Both the position numbers and the translations under genes were made by a program. From contig NZ_LMNA01000007.1 in assembly GCF_001422445.1 (NCBI RefSeq), positions 62,001-126,000 on the forward strand: a stretch of DNA of 64,000 nt. Direction: 5' to 3'. The first letter of the stretch is position 1. Every line of letters starts with the position of its first letter. Shown piece by piece: positions 9,366 to 21,485 of this stretch. Origin of the DNA: Pseudorhodoferax sp. Leaf274. GTDB lineage: Bacteria; Pseudomonadota; Gammaproteobacteria; Burkholderiales; Burkholderiaceae_C. The notes under the pieces are model-generated. The model had not been told where the DNA came from and ran no database searches. It saw only the letters and a list, made by a program, of their open reading frames with translations.

Positions 9366-10364
9366 ATGCCGATGCCCCTGCCCACCACACGCCGCCGACT
9401 CCTGCACCACGCCACCGCCCTGGGCCTGGGCGCCATGCTGCCGCTGCACGGCGCCCGTGCCGCCGCGTACCCCGACAAGACCGTGCGCATCGTCATCCCC
9501 TACCCGGCCGGCGGCGCCACCGACAACCTGGGCCGGCTGTCGGGGCAGACGCTGCAGGCGGCGCTGGGCTAGTCCTTCATCGCCGACAACCGCGGCGGGG
9601 GCGGCACCACCATCGGCACGCGCGCGATCGCGCAATCGGCGCCCGACGGCTACACGCTGGGCATGGTGGACAGCAGCTTCACCATCAACCCCGGGCTGCT
9701 GCGCGAGCGCCTGCCCTACGACACGCTGAAGGACTTCGCCCCGGTCTCGCTCGTGGCCACCGCGCCCTTCGTGCTGGTCACGTATCCCTCGGTGCCGGCC
9801 AGCGACCTCGCGGCGTTCATCACGCGCGCCAAGGCGGCACCGGGTACGCTGGCCTACGGTTCGGCCGGCGTGGGCAGCGGCCCGCACCTGGCGGGCGAGC
9901 TGCTGGCGCAGCAGGCCGGCATTTCCGTGCAGCACATCCCGTACAAAGGCGGCGGCACGGTCATCACCGACCTGCTGGGCGGACAGTTCCAGTTCGCCTT
10001 CGCCACCGTGCCGACGCTGGCCGAGCACATCAAGGCCGGCCGGCTGCGCGCGCTGGCCGTCACGCCACGCCAGCGCGTGCCGCAGCTGCCCGACGTGCCC
10101 ACCTTCACCGAGGCCGGCCTGCCCGGCGTGGACACCATGCCGCTGTTTGGGCTCATCGCGCCGGCCGGCGTGCCGGCGGCCATCGTCGAGCAGCTCAGCG
10201 CCGCGCTGCGCCAGTCCGTGCGCCAGGGCGAGATGCACGCGCGGCTCCAGGCCATGGGATTCGAGCCGGTGGGCAGCACGCCGGCGGAGTTCGGCCAGCG
10301 CATCGGCGAGGAGGTCGCCAAATGGACCGCGGTCATCCGCAAGGGAAACATCCAGGCGGAGTGA
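9366..10364 (+). pseudogene. Bug/TctC solute receptor interrupted by in-frame amber stop
   Basis: The frame from ATG 9366 encodes a typical Bug-family tripartite tricarboxylate receptor: a Tat-like signal (TRRRLLHHATALGLGAML), then YPDKTVRIVIPYPAGGATDN. A TAG codon at 9570-9572 interrupts it, but the same frame continues without further stops to 10364 with all remaining family features (SAPDGYTLGMVD, the YGSAGVGSGPHLAGELL region, IPYKGGGTVITDLL). Family members usually have Gln at this point (LGQSF), so one C-to-T change of CAG would explain the stop. Without readthrough only a 68-residue fragment is made. The full reading would be 332 residues plus the stop position. It follows the enolase-superfamily gene and probably bound that enzyme's substrate. 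Confidence 0.9.
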
Positions 10365-10433
10365 AGCGCACGGCGTGCCGCCATCGGACGTCCGCCGTCC
10401 TGGACGGCCCACGCCGCGCCGCCTGCCGTGAGG

Positions 10434-10721
10434 CTATGCAGTCTTGATCCGGCCGGCCCGGATGTCGGCGCGCAGTGCGTCATTGACACGGGTCTGCCAG
10501 CCAGGACCTGTTGCCTTCAGCGCCTCCAGGATGTCCGGATCGATGCGGATGGTCGTCACCACCTTGGTCGGCGTCTTCTGCGGTCCGCGGCGGCGTACGC
10601 CGAGCGTCGCCTGCAGGGCGGGCGGCAGAACCTCCTGAGCCGGCCGGAACCCAGCCAGGTCCTCGGCCGCCAGTTCGCGGACCTCTCCGTCCGCGTCAGT
10701 CAGTGGTGCGCGCTTGCTCAT
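10434..10721 (-). CDS. brnA: BrnA-type antitoxin
   Basis: A 95-residue protein with a C-terminal ribbon-helix-helix DNA-binding segment (TKVVTTIRIDPDILEALKA, then WQTRVNDALRADI), as in BrnA/CopG-like antitoxins. The start ATG at 10721 lies inside the end of brnT (26-bp overlap), which means translational coupling and the usual toxin-first order of brnTA. BrnA neutralises BrnT and the complex represses its own promoter. Confidence 0.88.
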   Translation of the reverse strand: MSKRAPLTDADGEVRELAAEDLAGFRPAQEVLPPALQATLGVRRRGPQKTPTKVVTTIRIDPDILEALKATGPGWQTRVNDALRADIRAGRIKTA

Positions 10722-10974
10722 AGGCTTTGATCTCCCGGCTGTTCGCCTTGCGAAAGCTGATGACTCGGATGCCTTCATCGATGGGCGTGAAGCACAGCAC
10801 GTGCAGGCGCCCGCGGAGAAGGCCAACTGCAACGTACCGCACTTCCGTGTAGACCTTGCGGTCGTCCACCTGAACGACAGCGGTGCTGAAGTCGAGTTCC
10901 GCGGCAGCCTCGAACGACAGCCCGCGCTCGGCGATGTTCCTGTCGTTCTTGGCCGCGTCGAACGCAATCCGCAT
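10696..10974 (-). CDS. brnT: BrnT-type ribonuclease toxin
   Basis: A 92-residue BrnT (DUF497) toxin, an mRNA-cleaving RelE-fold RNase that halts growth when free. Family features are the N-terminal FDAAKNDRNIAERGLSFEAA, the central RYVAVGLLRGRLHVLCFTPID and the RVISFRKANSREIKAYE C-terminal catalytic region. It is transcribed away from proVWX. No good ribosome site precedes its ATG, and the best -10 lies only 7 bp upstream, so the message may be leaderless. Confidence 0.92.
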   Translation of the reverse strand: MRIAFDAAKNDRNIAERGLSFEAAAELDFSTAVVQVDDRKVYTEVRYVAVGLLRGRLHVLCFTPIDEGIRVISFRKANSREIKAYEQARTTD

Positions 10975-10981
10975 GACGCAA

Positions 10982-11011
10982 ATTGTATTGACAAATATCT
11001 GTTGTGGTCAC
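10982..11011 (-). promoter_or_regulatory. Candidate brnTA promoter
   Basis: On the minus strand, GTGACC and TACAAT are spaced by 18 bp, with the -10 ending 7 bp before the brnT ATG. TTGTATTGACAA (10984-10995) overlaps the -10 and contains TTGT/ACAA half-sites that could serve as an autoregulatory operator. Pattern only. Confidence 0.4.
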
Positions 11012-11062
11012 GCGGATGACCATGCACCGGCCTTGGAGAACTAGCCGGGAATCTGTCATTCC

Positions 11063-11092
11063 TTGACATGACTTAGACCCAAAAGTTACAAT
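11063..11092 (+). promoter_or_regulatory. Sigma70 promoter of the proVWX operon
   Basis: TTGACA (11063-11068) and TACAAT (11087-11092) are near-consensus hexamers with an 18-bp spacer, the best promoter match in the window. It reads toward proV, about 320 bp downstream, so the transcript has a long leader. Confidence 0.75.
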
Positions 11093-11108
11093 GCGCCCCG
11101 TTCTAACA

Positions 11109-11127
11109 GTCAACACGATATGTTGAC
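11109..11127. promoter_or_regulatory. Palindromic operator candidate downstream of proV promoter
   Basis: GTCAACA-CGATA-TGTTGAC is a perfect 7-bp inverted repeat beginning about 10 bp after the expected transcription start. Its size and position fit a repressor site, or a hairpin at the 5' end of the message. Confidence 0.5.
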
Positions 11128-11183
11128 GGTCTGAGCGCTACTCGCGGAGCACCTTGCCTCCCGTCGCGGCGCCAGACATCCCC

Positions 11184-11220
11184 TGCCGGGCTTGCCCGGC
11201 AACCGGCTGGTTCTCCAGCC
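11184..11220 (+). other. Two adjacent hairpins in the proV leader
   Basis: TGCCGGGC/GCCCGGCA (11184-11201) and GGCTGG/CCAGCC (11205-11220) are perfect stems side by side in the untranslated leader. The rest of the leader to 11411 holds no gene I can support. No T-run follows, so they are not simple terminators. Confidence 0.45.
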
Positions 11221-11411
11221 AACCGACGCCGCGTCGCATCGCTCCGTTCAGCCCCTTCGACCAGGCCCGCTGACCGGCTCCGCTTTGCGTGACGGGCGCT
11301 GGCTGCGTCGTTGCTTCGTCGTCTTCAGTGCCTGCCGTGCGGCTGCGGACCGCGGCCGCCCACGCATGCAGGCGGCCATTGCCCAGCCCCATCCCCAGGA
11401 GGCCCGCCGCA

Positions 11412-12611
11412 ATGGCAAAAGACATCCAGATCGAACACGTCTTCAAGGTGTTCGGAGACGATCCCGACGCCGCCCTGACGCTCGTGCGCCAAGGCAAGAG
11501 CAAGCAGGAGATCCTGGCCGAGACCGGCCAGTCCATCGGCGTGTTCGACGCCCACTTCGACATCCAGGCCGGCGAGATCTTCGTGATCATGGGCCTGTCG
11601 GGCTCGGGCAAGTCCACGCTGGTGCGGCTGCTGAACCGGCTGATCGAGCCCAGCGCCGGCCGCGTGGTGGTCGATGGCGAGGACATCTTCCAGCACGGCG
11701 GCCGCCAGCTGCGCGCGCTGCGCCGCAAGGACATCAGCATGGTGTTCCAGTCGTTCGCGCTGATGCCGCACATGACCGTACGCGACAACACTGCCTTCGG
11801 CCTGGAGCTGGCCGGCACCGACAAGGCACAGCGCCTGGCAGCGGCCGACGACGCGCTGGCCCAGGTGGGCCTGGCCGGCTGGGGCGACAGCTACCCCGAC
11901 GAGCTCTCGGGCGGCATGCAGCAGCGCGTGGGCCTGGCGCGCGCGCTGGCGTCCGACCCGTCGATCCTGCTCATGGACGAGGCCTTCTCGGCCCTGGACC
12001 CGATCATCCGCACCGACATGCAGAGCGAGCTGCTGCGCCTGCAGCAGGTCAAACGCCGCACCATCGTGTTCATCTCGCACGACCTGGACGAGGCCATGCG
12101 CATCGGCGACCGCATCGCCATCATGAAGGATGGCCAGGTGGTGCAGGTCGGCACGCCCGAGGAGATCCTGCGCAACCCGGCCGACGACTACGTGCGCAGC
12201 TTCGTGCGCGGCGTGGACGCGGCCAAGGTCTTCAAGGCCGGCGACATCGCGCGGCGCAGCCAGGTCGTGGTGTCCGAACACCCCGCACGCGGCTCGCGCC
12301 CCGCGCTGAAGATGCTGGAAGACCAGGACCGCGAGTTCGCCTACGTGGTCGACCCGCAGCAGCGCTTTCTGGGCATGGTCTCGGCCGACTCGCTGCGCGC
12401 CGCGCTCAAGGACCACGAGGGCACGCTGGGCCTGCAGCGCGCCTTCCTGCCGGACGTGCAGACCGTGGCCGCCATCCATCCCGTGAACGAATTGTTCGGC
12501 CAGGTCGCGCAGTCGCCCTGGCCGCTGCCCGTGGTCGACGACCAGGGCCGCTACGTCGGCGCGATCAGCAAGACCACCTTGCTGCGCTTCATGGACAAGA
12601 ACAGCGATTGA
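11412..12611 (+). CDS. proV: Glycine betaine/proline ABC transporter ATP-binding protein
   Basis: A 399-residue ATPase that powers uptake of compatible solutes under osmotic stress. It has the family's long N-terminal lead ([17 protein letters not shown]), Walker [10 protein letters not shown], signature [15 protein letters not shown], Walker [13 protein letters not shown] and the switch His in [12 protein letters not shown]-terminal pair of CBS-like segments (residues about 275-399) follows, which in OpuA-type proteins senses ionic strength. The start at 11412 gives the family N-terminus ([12 protein letters not shown]); the frame upstream is leader sequence. It is first in the proVWX operon and is followed 19 bp later by proW. 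Confidence 0.95.
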   Translation: MAKDIQIEHVFKVFGDDPDAALTLVRQGKSKQEILAETGQSIGVFDAHFDIQAGEIFVIMGLSGSGKSTLVRLLNRLIEPSAGRVVVDGEDIFQHGGRQLRALRRKDISMVFQSFALMPHMTVRDNTAFGLELAGTDKAQRLAAADDALAQVGLAGWGDSYPDELSGGMQQRVGLARALASDPSILLMDEAFSALDPIIRTDMQSELLRLQQVKRRTIVFISHDLDEAMRIGDRIAIMKDGQVVQVGTPEEILRNPADDYVRSFVRGVDAAKVFKAGDIARRSQVVVSEHPARGSRPALKMLEDQDREFAYVVDPQQRFLGMVSADSLRAALKDHEGTLGLQRAFLPDVQTVAAIHPVNELFGQVAQSPWPLPVVDDQGRYVGAISKTTLLRFMDKNSD

Positions 12612-12630
12612 CACCCGAGGAGGACACCAA

Positions 12631-13872
12631 ATGAACGACAACACCAACCTCGCCCAAAGCAACGCCATGGCCGAAACCGATCCCTGGGCGACCTCGGCAC
12701 CCGATGCCGCGCCCGCCGCGGAATCGGCACCGGCCGGCGACCCCTGGTCCGGCACCGAAGCCACGCCCGCACCCGCGGCCGACGCCCCTGCCACCGACGC
12801 CTGGTCCACCGCCACCGATGCGGGCGCCGGCGCCGCCGACGGCAGCGACTGGCTCGGCGCGGCCACCGACGCCGTGCCCGCCACGCCCGACGGTTTCTCG
12901 CTCACCCAACTGTGGGACGGCAGCCTGCCCGTGGAGTCCTGGATCAACCAGGGCCTGGCCTGGGCGGTCGAGCACTTCCGCCCGTTCTTCCAGACCGTGC
13001 GCGGCCCCATCGACGCCACGCTGTCCAGCGTCGAAGGCCTGCTGCAGTCCGTGCCCACCCTGGCCATGGTCGCGCTGCTGGGCCTGTTGGCCTGGCAGTT
13101 CGCCGGCCGCGCCGTCGCCATCGGCGGCGTGGTGTCGCTGCTGCTGGTGGCCATGCTGGGCATCTGGCCCGAGGCCATGGTCACGCTGTCGCTGGTGCTC
13201 ACCTCGCTGGCCTTCTGCCTGGTGCTGGGCCTGCCGCTGGGCATCCTGCTGGCTTCCAGCGACCGCGCCAACCGCTTCGCGCGGCCGGTGCTGGACGCGA
13301 TGCAGACCACCCCGGCCTTCGTCTACCTGGTGCCCGTGGTCATGCTGTTCGGCATCGGCAACGTGCCCGGCGTGATCGTGACCATCGTGTTCGCGCTGCC
13401 GCCGCTGGTGCGCCTAACCACGCTGGGCATCCGCCAGGTGCGGCCCGACCTGATCGAGGCCGCGCGTGCCTACGGCGCCTCGCCCTGGCAGCTGCTGACC
13501 AAGGTGCAGTTGCCGCTGGCCATGCCGTCCATCATGGCCGGCATCAACCAGGCGCTGATGCTGTCGCTGTCGATGGTCGTCATCGCTTCCATGATCGCCG
13601 TGGGCGGCCTGGGCCAGATGGTGCTGCGCGGCATCGGCCGGCTCGACATGGGTCTGGCCACCGTGGGCGGCCTGGGCATCGTGCTGCTGGCCATCACGCT
13701 GGACCGCATCACCCAGGCCATGGGCCAGCCCAGCCGCGGCGCACGCCACTGGTGGCAGACCGGCCCGGCCGGGTTGGTCGTGCGGGCGCTGCAGCGCAAG
13801 CCGCAACCGGCCGCTGCCGCCACGTCGGACCACACCCAAGCCACCGCCGCCCTGGCCGTGCGCATCCATTGA
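12631..13872 (+). CDS. proW: Glycine betaine/proline ABC transporter permease
   Basis: A 413-residue inner-membrane permease. Residues 1-95 are an Ala/Pro/Asp/Thr-rich hydrophilic extension with repeated DPW/DAW motifs, then the family's [14 protein letters not shown] helix, and six to seven membrane segments from about residue 135. The cytoplasmic EAA loop ([20 protein letters not shown]) couples to ProV. Membrane segments around [15 protein letters not shown] close the domain. The protein is about 60 residues longer than E. coli ProW, all of it N-terminal. An AGGAGG ribosome site precedes ATG 12631. Confidence 0.94.
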   Translation: MNDNTNLAQSNAMAETDPWATSAPDAAPAAESAPAGDPWSGTEATPAPAADAPATDAWSTATDAGAGAADGSDWLGAATDAVPATPDGFSLTQLWDGSLPVESWINQGLAWAVEHFRPFFQTVRGPIDATLSSVEGLLQSVPTLAMVALLGLLAWQFAGRAVAIGGVVSLLLVAMLGIWPEAMVTLSLVLTSLAFCLVLGLPLGILLASSDRANRFARPVLDAMQTTPAFVYLVPVVMLFGIGNVPGVIVTIVFALPPLVRLTTLGIRQVRPDLIEAARAYGASPWQLLTKVQLPLAMPSIMAGINQALMLSLSMVVIASMIAVGGLGQMVLRGIGRLDMGLATVGGLGIVLLAITLDRITQAMGQPSRGARHWWQTGPAGLVVRALQRKPQPAAAATSDHTQATAALAVRIH

Positions 13873-13894
13873 ATCCACTGAAAGGAGCATCCCC

Positions 13895-14896
13895 ATGAAC
13901 TTCCAACCCCTTCGCACCGCGTTCGCGGCCGGCCTGCTGGCCGTCTGTGCAACCGCCATCGCCCAGGACCTGCCCGGCAAGGGCATCAAGGTGCAGCCGC
14001 TGCAAAGCTCCATCGCCGAGGAGACCTTCCAGACCCTGCTGGTCAGCCGCGCGCTGGAAAAGCTCGGCTACGACGTGCAGCCGATCCGCGAGATCGAGTA
14101 CGCCACGGCCTATGTGGCGATCGCCAACGGCGACGCCACGCTGATCGCCGCCAACTGGAACCCGCTGCACGACGACTTCTACAAGAACGCCGGCGGCCAG
14201 GCCAAGCTCTGGCGCCAGGGCACCTACTCCACCAACGCGCTGCAGGGCTACCTGATCGACAAGAAGACGGCCGACGCCCACAAGATCCGCAGCATCGACC
14301 AGCTCAAGGACCCGGCCATCGCCAAGCTGTTCGACACCGACGGCGACGGCCAGGCCGACCTGACCGGCTGCAACCCCGGCTGGGGCTGCGAGGCCGTCAT
14401 CAACCACCACCTGCAGGCCTACGGGCTGTCGGGCGCCATCAAGCACGTGCAGGGCAGCTACGCGGCGCTGATGGCCGACACCATCACGCGCCACAAGGAA
14501 GGCAAGCCCATCCTGTACTACACCTGGACGCCCTACTGGGTCAGCGGCGTGCTCAAGCCCGGCAGCGACGTGGTCTGGCTGCAGGTGCCGTTCTCCTCGC
14601 TGCCCGGCGCGCAGAAGGGCGTCGAGACCCGGCTGCCCAATGGCCAGAACTATGGCTTCATCCCCAACACGCAGCACATCGTGGCCAACAAGGCCTTCGC
14701 CGAAGCCAACCCGGCCGCGGCGAAGCTGTTCGCGGTGATGCAGCTGCCGGTGGGCGACATCAACGCCCAGAACCTGCGCATGCGCAACGGCGAGAACAAG
14801 GCCGCCGACATCGCGCGGCACACCGACGCCTGGATCAAGGCGCACCAGAAGACCTTCGACGGCTGGATCGCCCAGGCGCGCTCCGCCGCGGATTAA
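13895..14896 (+). CDS. proX: Glycine betaine-binding periplasmic protein
   Basis: A 333-residue solute receptor of the ProX/OpuAC family with an N-terminal signal peptide (residues 1-23, [15 protein letters not shown]). It delivers betaine or proline betaine to ProW. Family landmarks include [20 protein letters not shown], the aromatic-rich WNPLHDDFY and [11 protein letters not shown] segments that box the quaternary ammonium, and the calcium-like [20 protein letters not shown] loop (split here), also seen in E. coli ProX. An AAAGGAG ribosome site lies 7 bp before the ATG. Last gene of the operon. Confidence 0.94.
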   Translation: MNFQPLRTAFAAGLLAVCATAIAQDLPGKGIKVQPLQSSIAEETFQTLLVSRALEKLGYDVQPIREIEYATAYVAIANGDATLIAANWNPLHDDFYKNAGGQAKLWRQGTYSTNALQGYLIDKKTADAHKIRSIDQLKDPAIAKLFDTDGDGQADLTGCNPGWGCEAVINHHLQAYGLSGAIKHVQGSYAALMADTITRHKEGKPILYYTWTPYWVSGVLKPGSDVVWLQVPFSSLPGAQKGVETRLPNGQNYGFIPNTQHIVANKAFAEANPAAAKLFAVMQLPVGDINAQNLRMRNGENKAADIARHTDAWIKAHQKTFDGWIAQARSAAD

Positions 14897-15066
14897 TCCA
14901 CGCGAGGGGCAACGCCGCCCCGCTGCGTTCACAGTCGTGACGCAATCGGCCCCGGGGCGCGCTCAACAATCCGCACCAGCCCGGGCCACCTGCATGCACA
15001 GCGCCCGGTGCGGGCCGGACGGCGGGGCCCCATCCATCCGCCCTTCGTCCCTGTAGGGAGTGCGTC

Positions 15067-18588
<3,522 letters not shown>

Positions 18589-18721
18589 GCGCGCGCCATC
18601 CGGGCATGTCCTACAGACGCCGGCGCGCGCGCGGCGTAGCGTGCTGGCGCACCACCGTCCAGGCATCCACAGGCCATGCAACGACAACACCGAAACCACC
18701 GCCGTCCGCAGCCGGCCCGCC

Positions 18722-19573
18722 GTGGCTGAACCGCTCCACCTCTGGCGCACCGCCCTGTGGACGGTCGCCCTGCTCAACATCGCCGCCTGGTGCTGGACGG
18801 CCTGGCGCGTGCACCGGGCCGACCTGCCCTGCGATGCCAACTGGCACGGCCTGCGCCGGCTGCAGCTGTGGCTGTCGGCCGGCTACGTGTTCGGCTGCGC
18901 CTTCCGCTCGGTCGTGCCGGTGTATGACATCCCGCGCCTGGTGATGGTCGACGCGCCGTGGTCCAGCGTGCTGGTGGGCCGCTCGGTCGCCACCGTGGCC
19001 GAGCTGTGCTTCGCCGCGCAGTGGGCGCTGATGCTCAAGGACACCACGCGCGGCGGCGACCGGCCGCTCGCGCGGCTGGCGGCGCTGCAGATCGTGCCGC
19101 TGATCCTCGTGGCCGAGCTGTGCTCGTGGTACTCGGTGCTCACCACCTCCAACCTGGGCCACACCATCGAGGAAAGCCTGTGGGGCACCTGCGCCGCGCT
19201 CGTCGCGGCCTGCCTGCTCGCGCTGTGGCCGCGCGTGGCTGCGCACCAGCGCCCGGTGCTGGCGCTGTGGGTGGTGGCCGCGGGCGCGTATGCGCTGTAC
19301 ATGTTCGCGGTGGACGTGCCCATGTACTGGCACCGCTGGCTGGCCGACGAGGCCGCCGGCCGTGCCTACCTGGGCCTGGGCGCCGGCGTGGCCGACGTGG
19401 CAGGCCGTGTGCACGTCTCCACGCAGTGGGAAGACTGGAAGACCGAGGTGGTGTGGATGACGCTGTACTTCAGCGTGGGCGTCTGGGCCAGCATCGGGCT
19501 GGTGCACGCGCCGCGGCTGCAGTTGCGGGCCGTGGCGGGCCGGCCCCGGCCATCGCCGAAAATCGCCGCATGA
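18722..19573 (+). CDS. Polytopic membrane protein of unknown function
   Basis: A 283-residue protein with about seven hydrophobic segments (TALWTVALLNIAAWCWTAW, LWLSAGYVFGCAF, AELCFAAQWALML, LQIVPLILVAELCSWYSVL and others). Conserved-looking polar motifs sit between them: AFRSVVPVYDIPR, SSVLVGRSVATVAELCF, TSNLGHTIEESLWG and DVPMYWHRW. I do not recognise a characterised family. Start assignment is uncertain: both candidates are GTG (18722, used here, and 18641), and neither has a good ribosome site. It is translationally coupled to the next small gene (ATGA overlap at 19570). Confidence 0.75.
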   Translation: MAEPLHLWRTALWTVALLNIAAWCWTAWRVHRADLPCDANWHGLRRLQLWLSAGYVFGCAFRSVVPVYDIPRLVMVDAPWSSVLVGRSVATVAELCFAAQWALMLKDTTRGGDRPLARLAALQIVPLILVAELCSWYSVLTTSNLGHTIEESLWGTCAALVAACLLALWPRVAAHQRPVLALWVVAAGAYALYMFAVDVPMYWHRWLADEAAGRAYLGLGAGVADVAGRVHVSTQWEDWKTEVVWMTLYFSVGVWASIGLVHAPRLQLRAVAGRPRPSPKIAA

Positions 19574-19776
19574 CGACCACCTACGAGATCAGCCTGATCC
19601 TGCCCGACCCGCACGACCCACGCCCGCGCAGCATCCAGGTCAGTGCCAGCTACATCGACAACGAGAAAGATCTCAGCGCCGCGCAGAAGGCGGCCATCCG
19701 CGCGCTGCCGCCCGGCGGCGTGTGGACGGGGCGCGCCATCCAGGTCAAGCGGCTGGCCGACAAGCCCGCGGCCTGA
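19570..19776 (+). CDS. Small hypothetical protein coupled to membrane protein gene
   Basis: A 68-residue hydrophilic protein starting in the ATGA overlap with the upstream membrane-protein gene. It has no signal or membrane segment; it reads as a short beta-rich protein (ISLILPDPHDPRPRSIQVS, then GGVWTGRAIQVKRLAD). I do not recognise it. The overlap supports co-translation with the membrane protein and hence a linked function. Confidence 0.6.
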   Translation: MTTTYEISLILPDPHDPRPRSIQVSASYIDNEKDLSAAQKAAIRALPPGGVWTGRAIQVKRLADKPAA

Positions 19777-19819
19777 GCGGGGGCGCTCTTTCCACGTCGC
19801 GCCGGAACGCCCGCCGGCT

Positions 19820-20911
19820 TCAGAGCTGCGCGGGCGGGTAGTAGGGCTTGTCGCCCAGCGCGTCCACGCGCTCCCAGAACGCCGGGCTCACCGCCAGGCC
19901 GCGCGCATCGCGTTCGGCGTGCTGGCGCCAGATGGCCCATGAATCGGGATGCAGGCGCGAGGCCATGTCGAGCTGCGCCCGGCCCTGCGCCTCCTGGCCG
20001 GCGCGCAGCAAGGACTGCCCGAGCCGGAAGCGCGCATGCGCCTCGGCGATGGCCGCATCGGGCCGCTGCAGCCGCCGGCGCACTTCCTGCGGCGCCAGCG
20101 CGTGGCGGCTGGCGGCGCCGTGCTCCGCCCAGTCGCGCACGGCGTCGAGGTAGGTGGCCTTGATGGCGGCGCGCCGGGCCACCACCGCCTCGGGCATGGC
20201 GTTGGTCTGGCGGTCGCGCTCGCGCAGGCCGTCGGTCGAGCCGGCGCTCTCGGGCGGGCGCACGATGCGGCCTTCCTCGTCGATCCACACGGCCTGCGGC
20301 ACGTTGACCAGGTTGTAGCGCTGCGCGACCAGGTGCTCCGCATCGATCAGGCACGGGAAGGTCGGCGCCGCGGCTTCGATCCACGGCCGCGCCGAGGCTG
20401 CATCGTCCAGCGCGATCGCCAGCACCGTGAAGCCGTGGGCGCCCGCCGATGCCTGCAGCGCCTGCCACAGCGCCAGGTCGACCCGGCAGCCGCACCACGA
20501 CGCCCAGGTGGCCATGAACACGCGCTGCCCGCGCAGGTCCGACAGCCGGTGCATGCGGCCGGCCAGGTCGGGCAGTTCGAAGTCGGGCGCCTGCAGGCTT
20601 TCCCACGCCGCGGCCTGGCTGTCGGCGCCCTCGCCCAGCACCCACAGCGCACCGGCGTCGTCGTGCACGGCCGGCCAGCCCAGGTGCCGCCAGAACGCGG
20701 CGAGGTCGAGCCGCGCGCCGTCCACCAGCGCCTGGCCGCCGCCGTGCCCCGCTGGGGGAATCGGCATGCAGGCCGCGCCGCGGCACAGCCCCTGGGGCTT
20801 CCACTCCCAGCCGGTGGCGGCGTGGACCTGGCTGGCGTCCAGCCACAGGCTGGTGGTGGAGGGCGGGATGGCGACGACGCTGTCGTGCGTGTCGTGGACG
20901 ATGTGGATCAC
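19820..20911 (-). CDS. Thioredoxin-like (TlpA/ResA-type) redoxin protein
   Basis: A 363-residue protein with a thioredoxin fold in the middle: APDFELPDLAGRMHRLSDLRG, then the redox motif region ATWASWCGCR (residues about 140-150), where the usual CxxC is replaced by C-G-C. The cis-Pro segment appears later as NVPQAVWIDEEG. A C-terminal helical TPR-like stretch (AEAHARFRLGQSLLRAGQ) follows. No ATG is available near the start; GTG 20911 with a CAGGAG ribosome site 7 bp upstream fits best. There is no signal peptide, so it is probably cytoplasmic. Role unknown; related proteins are called AhpC/TSA or redoxin family. Confidence 0.75.
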   Translation of the reverse strand: MIHIVHDTHDSVVAIPPSTTSLWLDASQVHAATGWEWKPQGLCRGAACMPIPPAGHGGGQALVDGARLDLAAFWRHLGWPAVHDDAGALWVLGEGADSQAAAWESLQAPDFELPDLAGRMHRLSDLRGQRVFMATWASWCGCRVDLALWQALQASAGAHGFTVLAIALDDAASARPWIEAAAPTFPCLIDAEHLVAQRYNLVNVPQAVWIDEEGRIVRPPESAGSTDGLRERDRQTNAMPEAVVARRAAIKATYLDAVRDWAEHGAASRHALAPQEVRRRLQRPDAAIAEAHARFRLGQSLLRAGQEAQGRAQLDMASRLHPDSWAIWRQHAERDARGLAVSPAFWERVDALGDKPYYPPAQL

Positions 20912-20981
20912 TGCGGTGCTCCTGAAGATGGACCGCGCGATGCTGCCACGCCGGCCCGCGGTTACAAGCCGGCGCCGGCCG

Positions 20982-21422
20982 CTACTTCGTGGCCTCGGAC
21001 GCCTCGCGCACGCGGCGCTCGAAGGTCTCGGCGCACTGGCGGTAGCCCTTGTGCTCCTTCTCGAACTTGCCCACGGCGTCGCGGTCGGCCGCCTCGAACA
21101 CCTGGCCGATGCCCTCTTCGAGCGGCTCGAAGCCACGGTGGGCGAACAGCAGCAGCCGGCGCGCGTTGAGCGCGCCCTGCGCCTGCTCGAACCCGCAGCC
21201 GCAGACATCGCGCGTGGCACGCAGGTAGCCCAAAGACTGCTGCGCGAAGCCGTCGCGCGTGGCCAGGCGGTTGAGCAGCGTCTCGTCCAGTGGATAGATC
21301 AGCGCGGTGCAGCGCGCCATGTAGGCCTCGCGGTCGACCGTGATCTTCTGGGCCTGCGAGAGGCCCGGCAACAACAGCAGCAAGGCCGAGCAGGCCAGCG
21401 CGGGAATGGGGCGCATGGGCAT
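20982..21422 (-). CDS. Hypothetical periplasmic protein
   Basis: A 146-residue protein with a clear signal peptide (ALACSALLLLLPGLSQAQ, cleavage near residue 24). The mature part is helical and charged, with three cysteines (ARCTALIY, RDVCGCG) plus one near the C-terminus (YRQCAETF) that could form two disulfides. No known family recognised. It lies just upstream of the redoxin gene on the same strand (70 bp), so a link to thiol chemistry is possible but unproven. Confidence 0.65.
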   Translation of the reverse strand: MPMRPIPALACSALLLLLPGLSQAQKITVDREAYMARCTALIYPLDETLLNRLATRDGFAQQSLGYLRATRDVCGCGFEQAQGALNARRLLLFAHRGFEPLEEGIGQVFEAADRDAVGKFEKEHKGYRQCAETFERRVREASEATK

Positions 21423-21485
21423 CGTGGTGGCGGGTTCAGCGGCCGGCCATGGTAGTACAGGCGCGGGGGATGCCCGCGCAGCAGT

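Noticed and set aside
9570-9572. Pyrrolysine or programmed readthrough at the amber codon
   Set aside because: No related context signals or pyl genes are visible and the family residue Gln differs from TAG by one base, so a point mutation or error is more likely.
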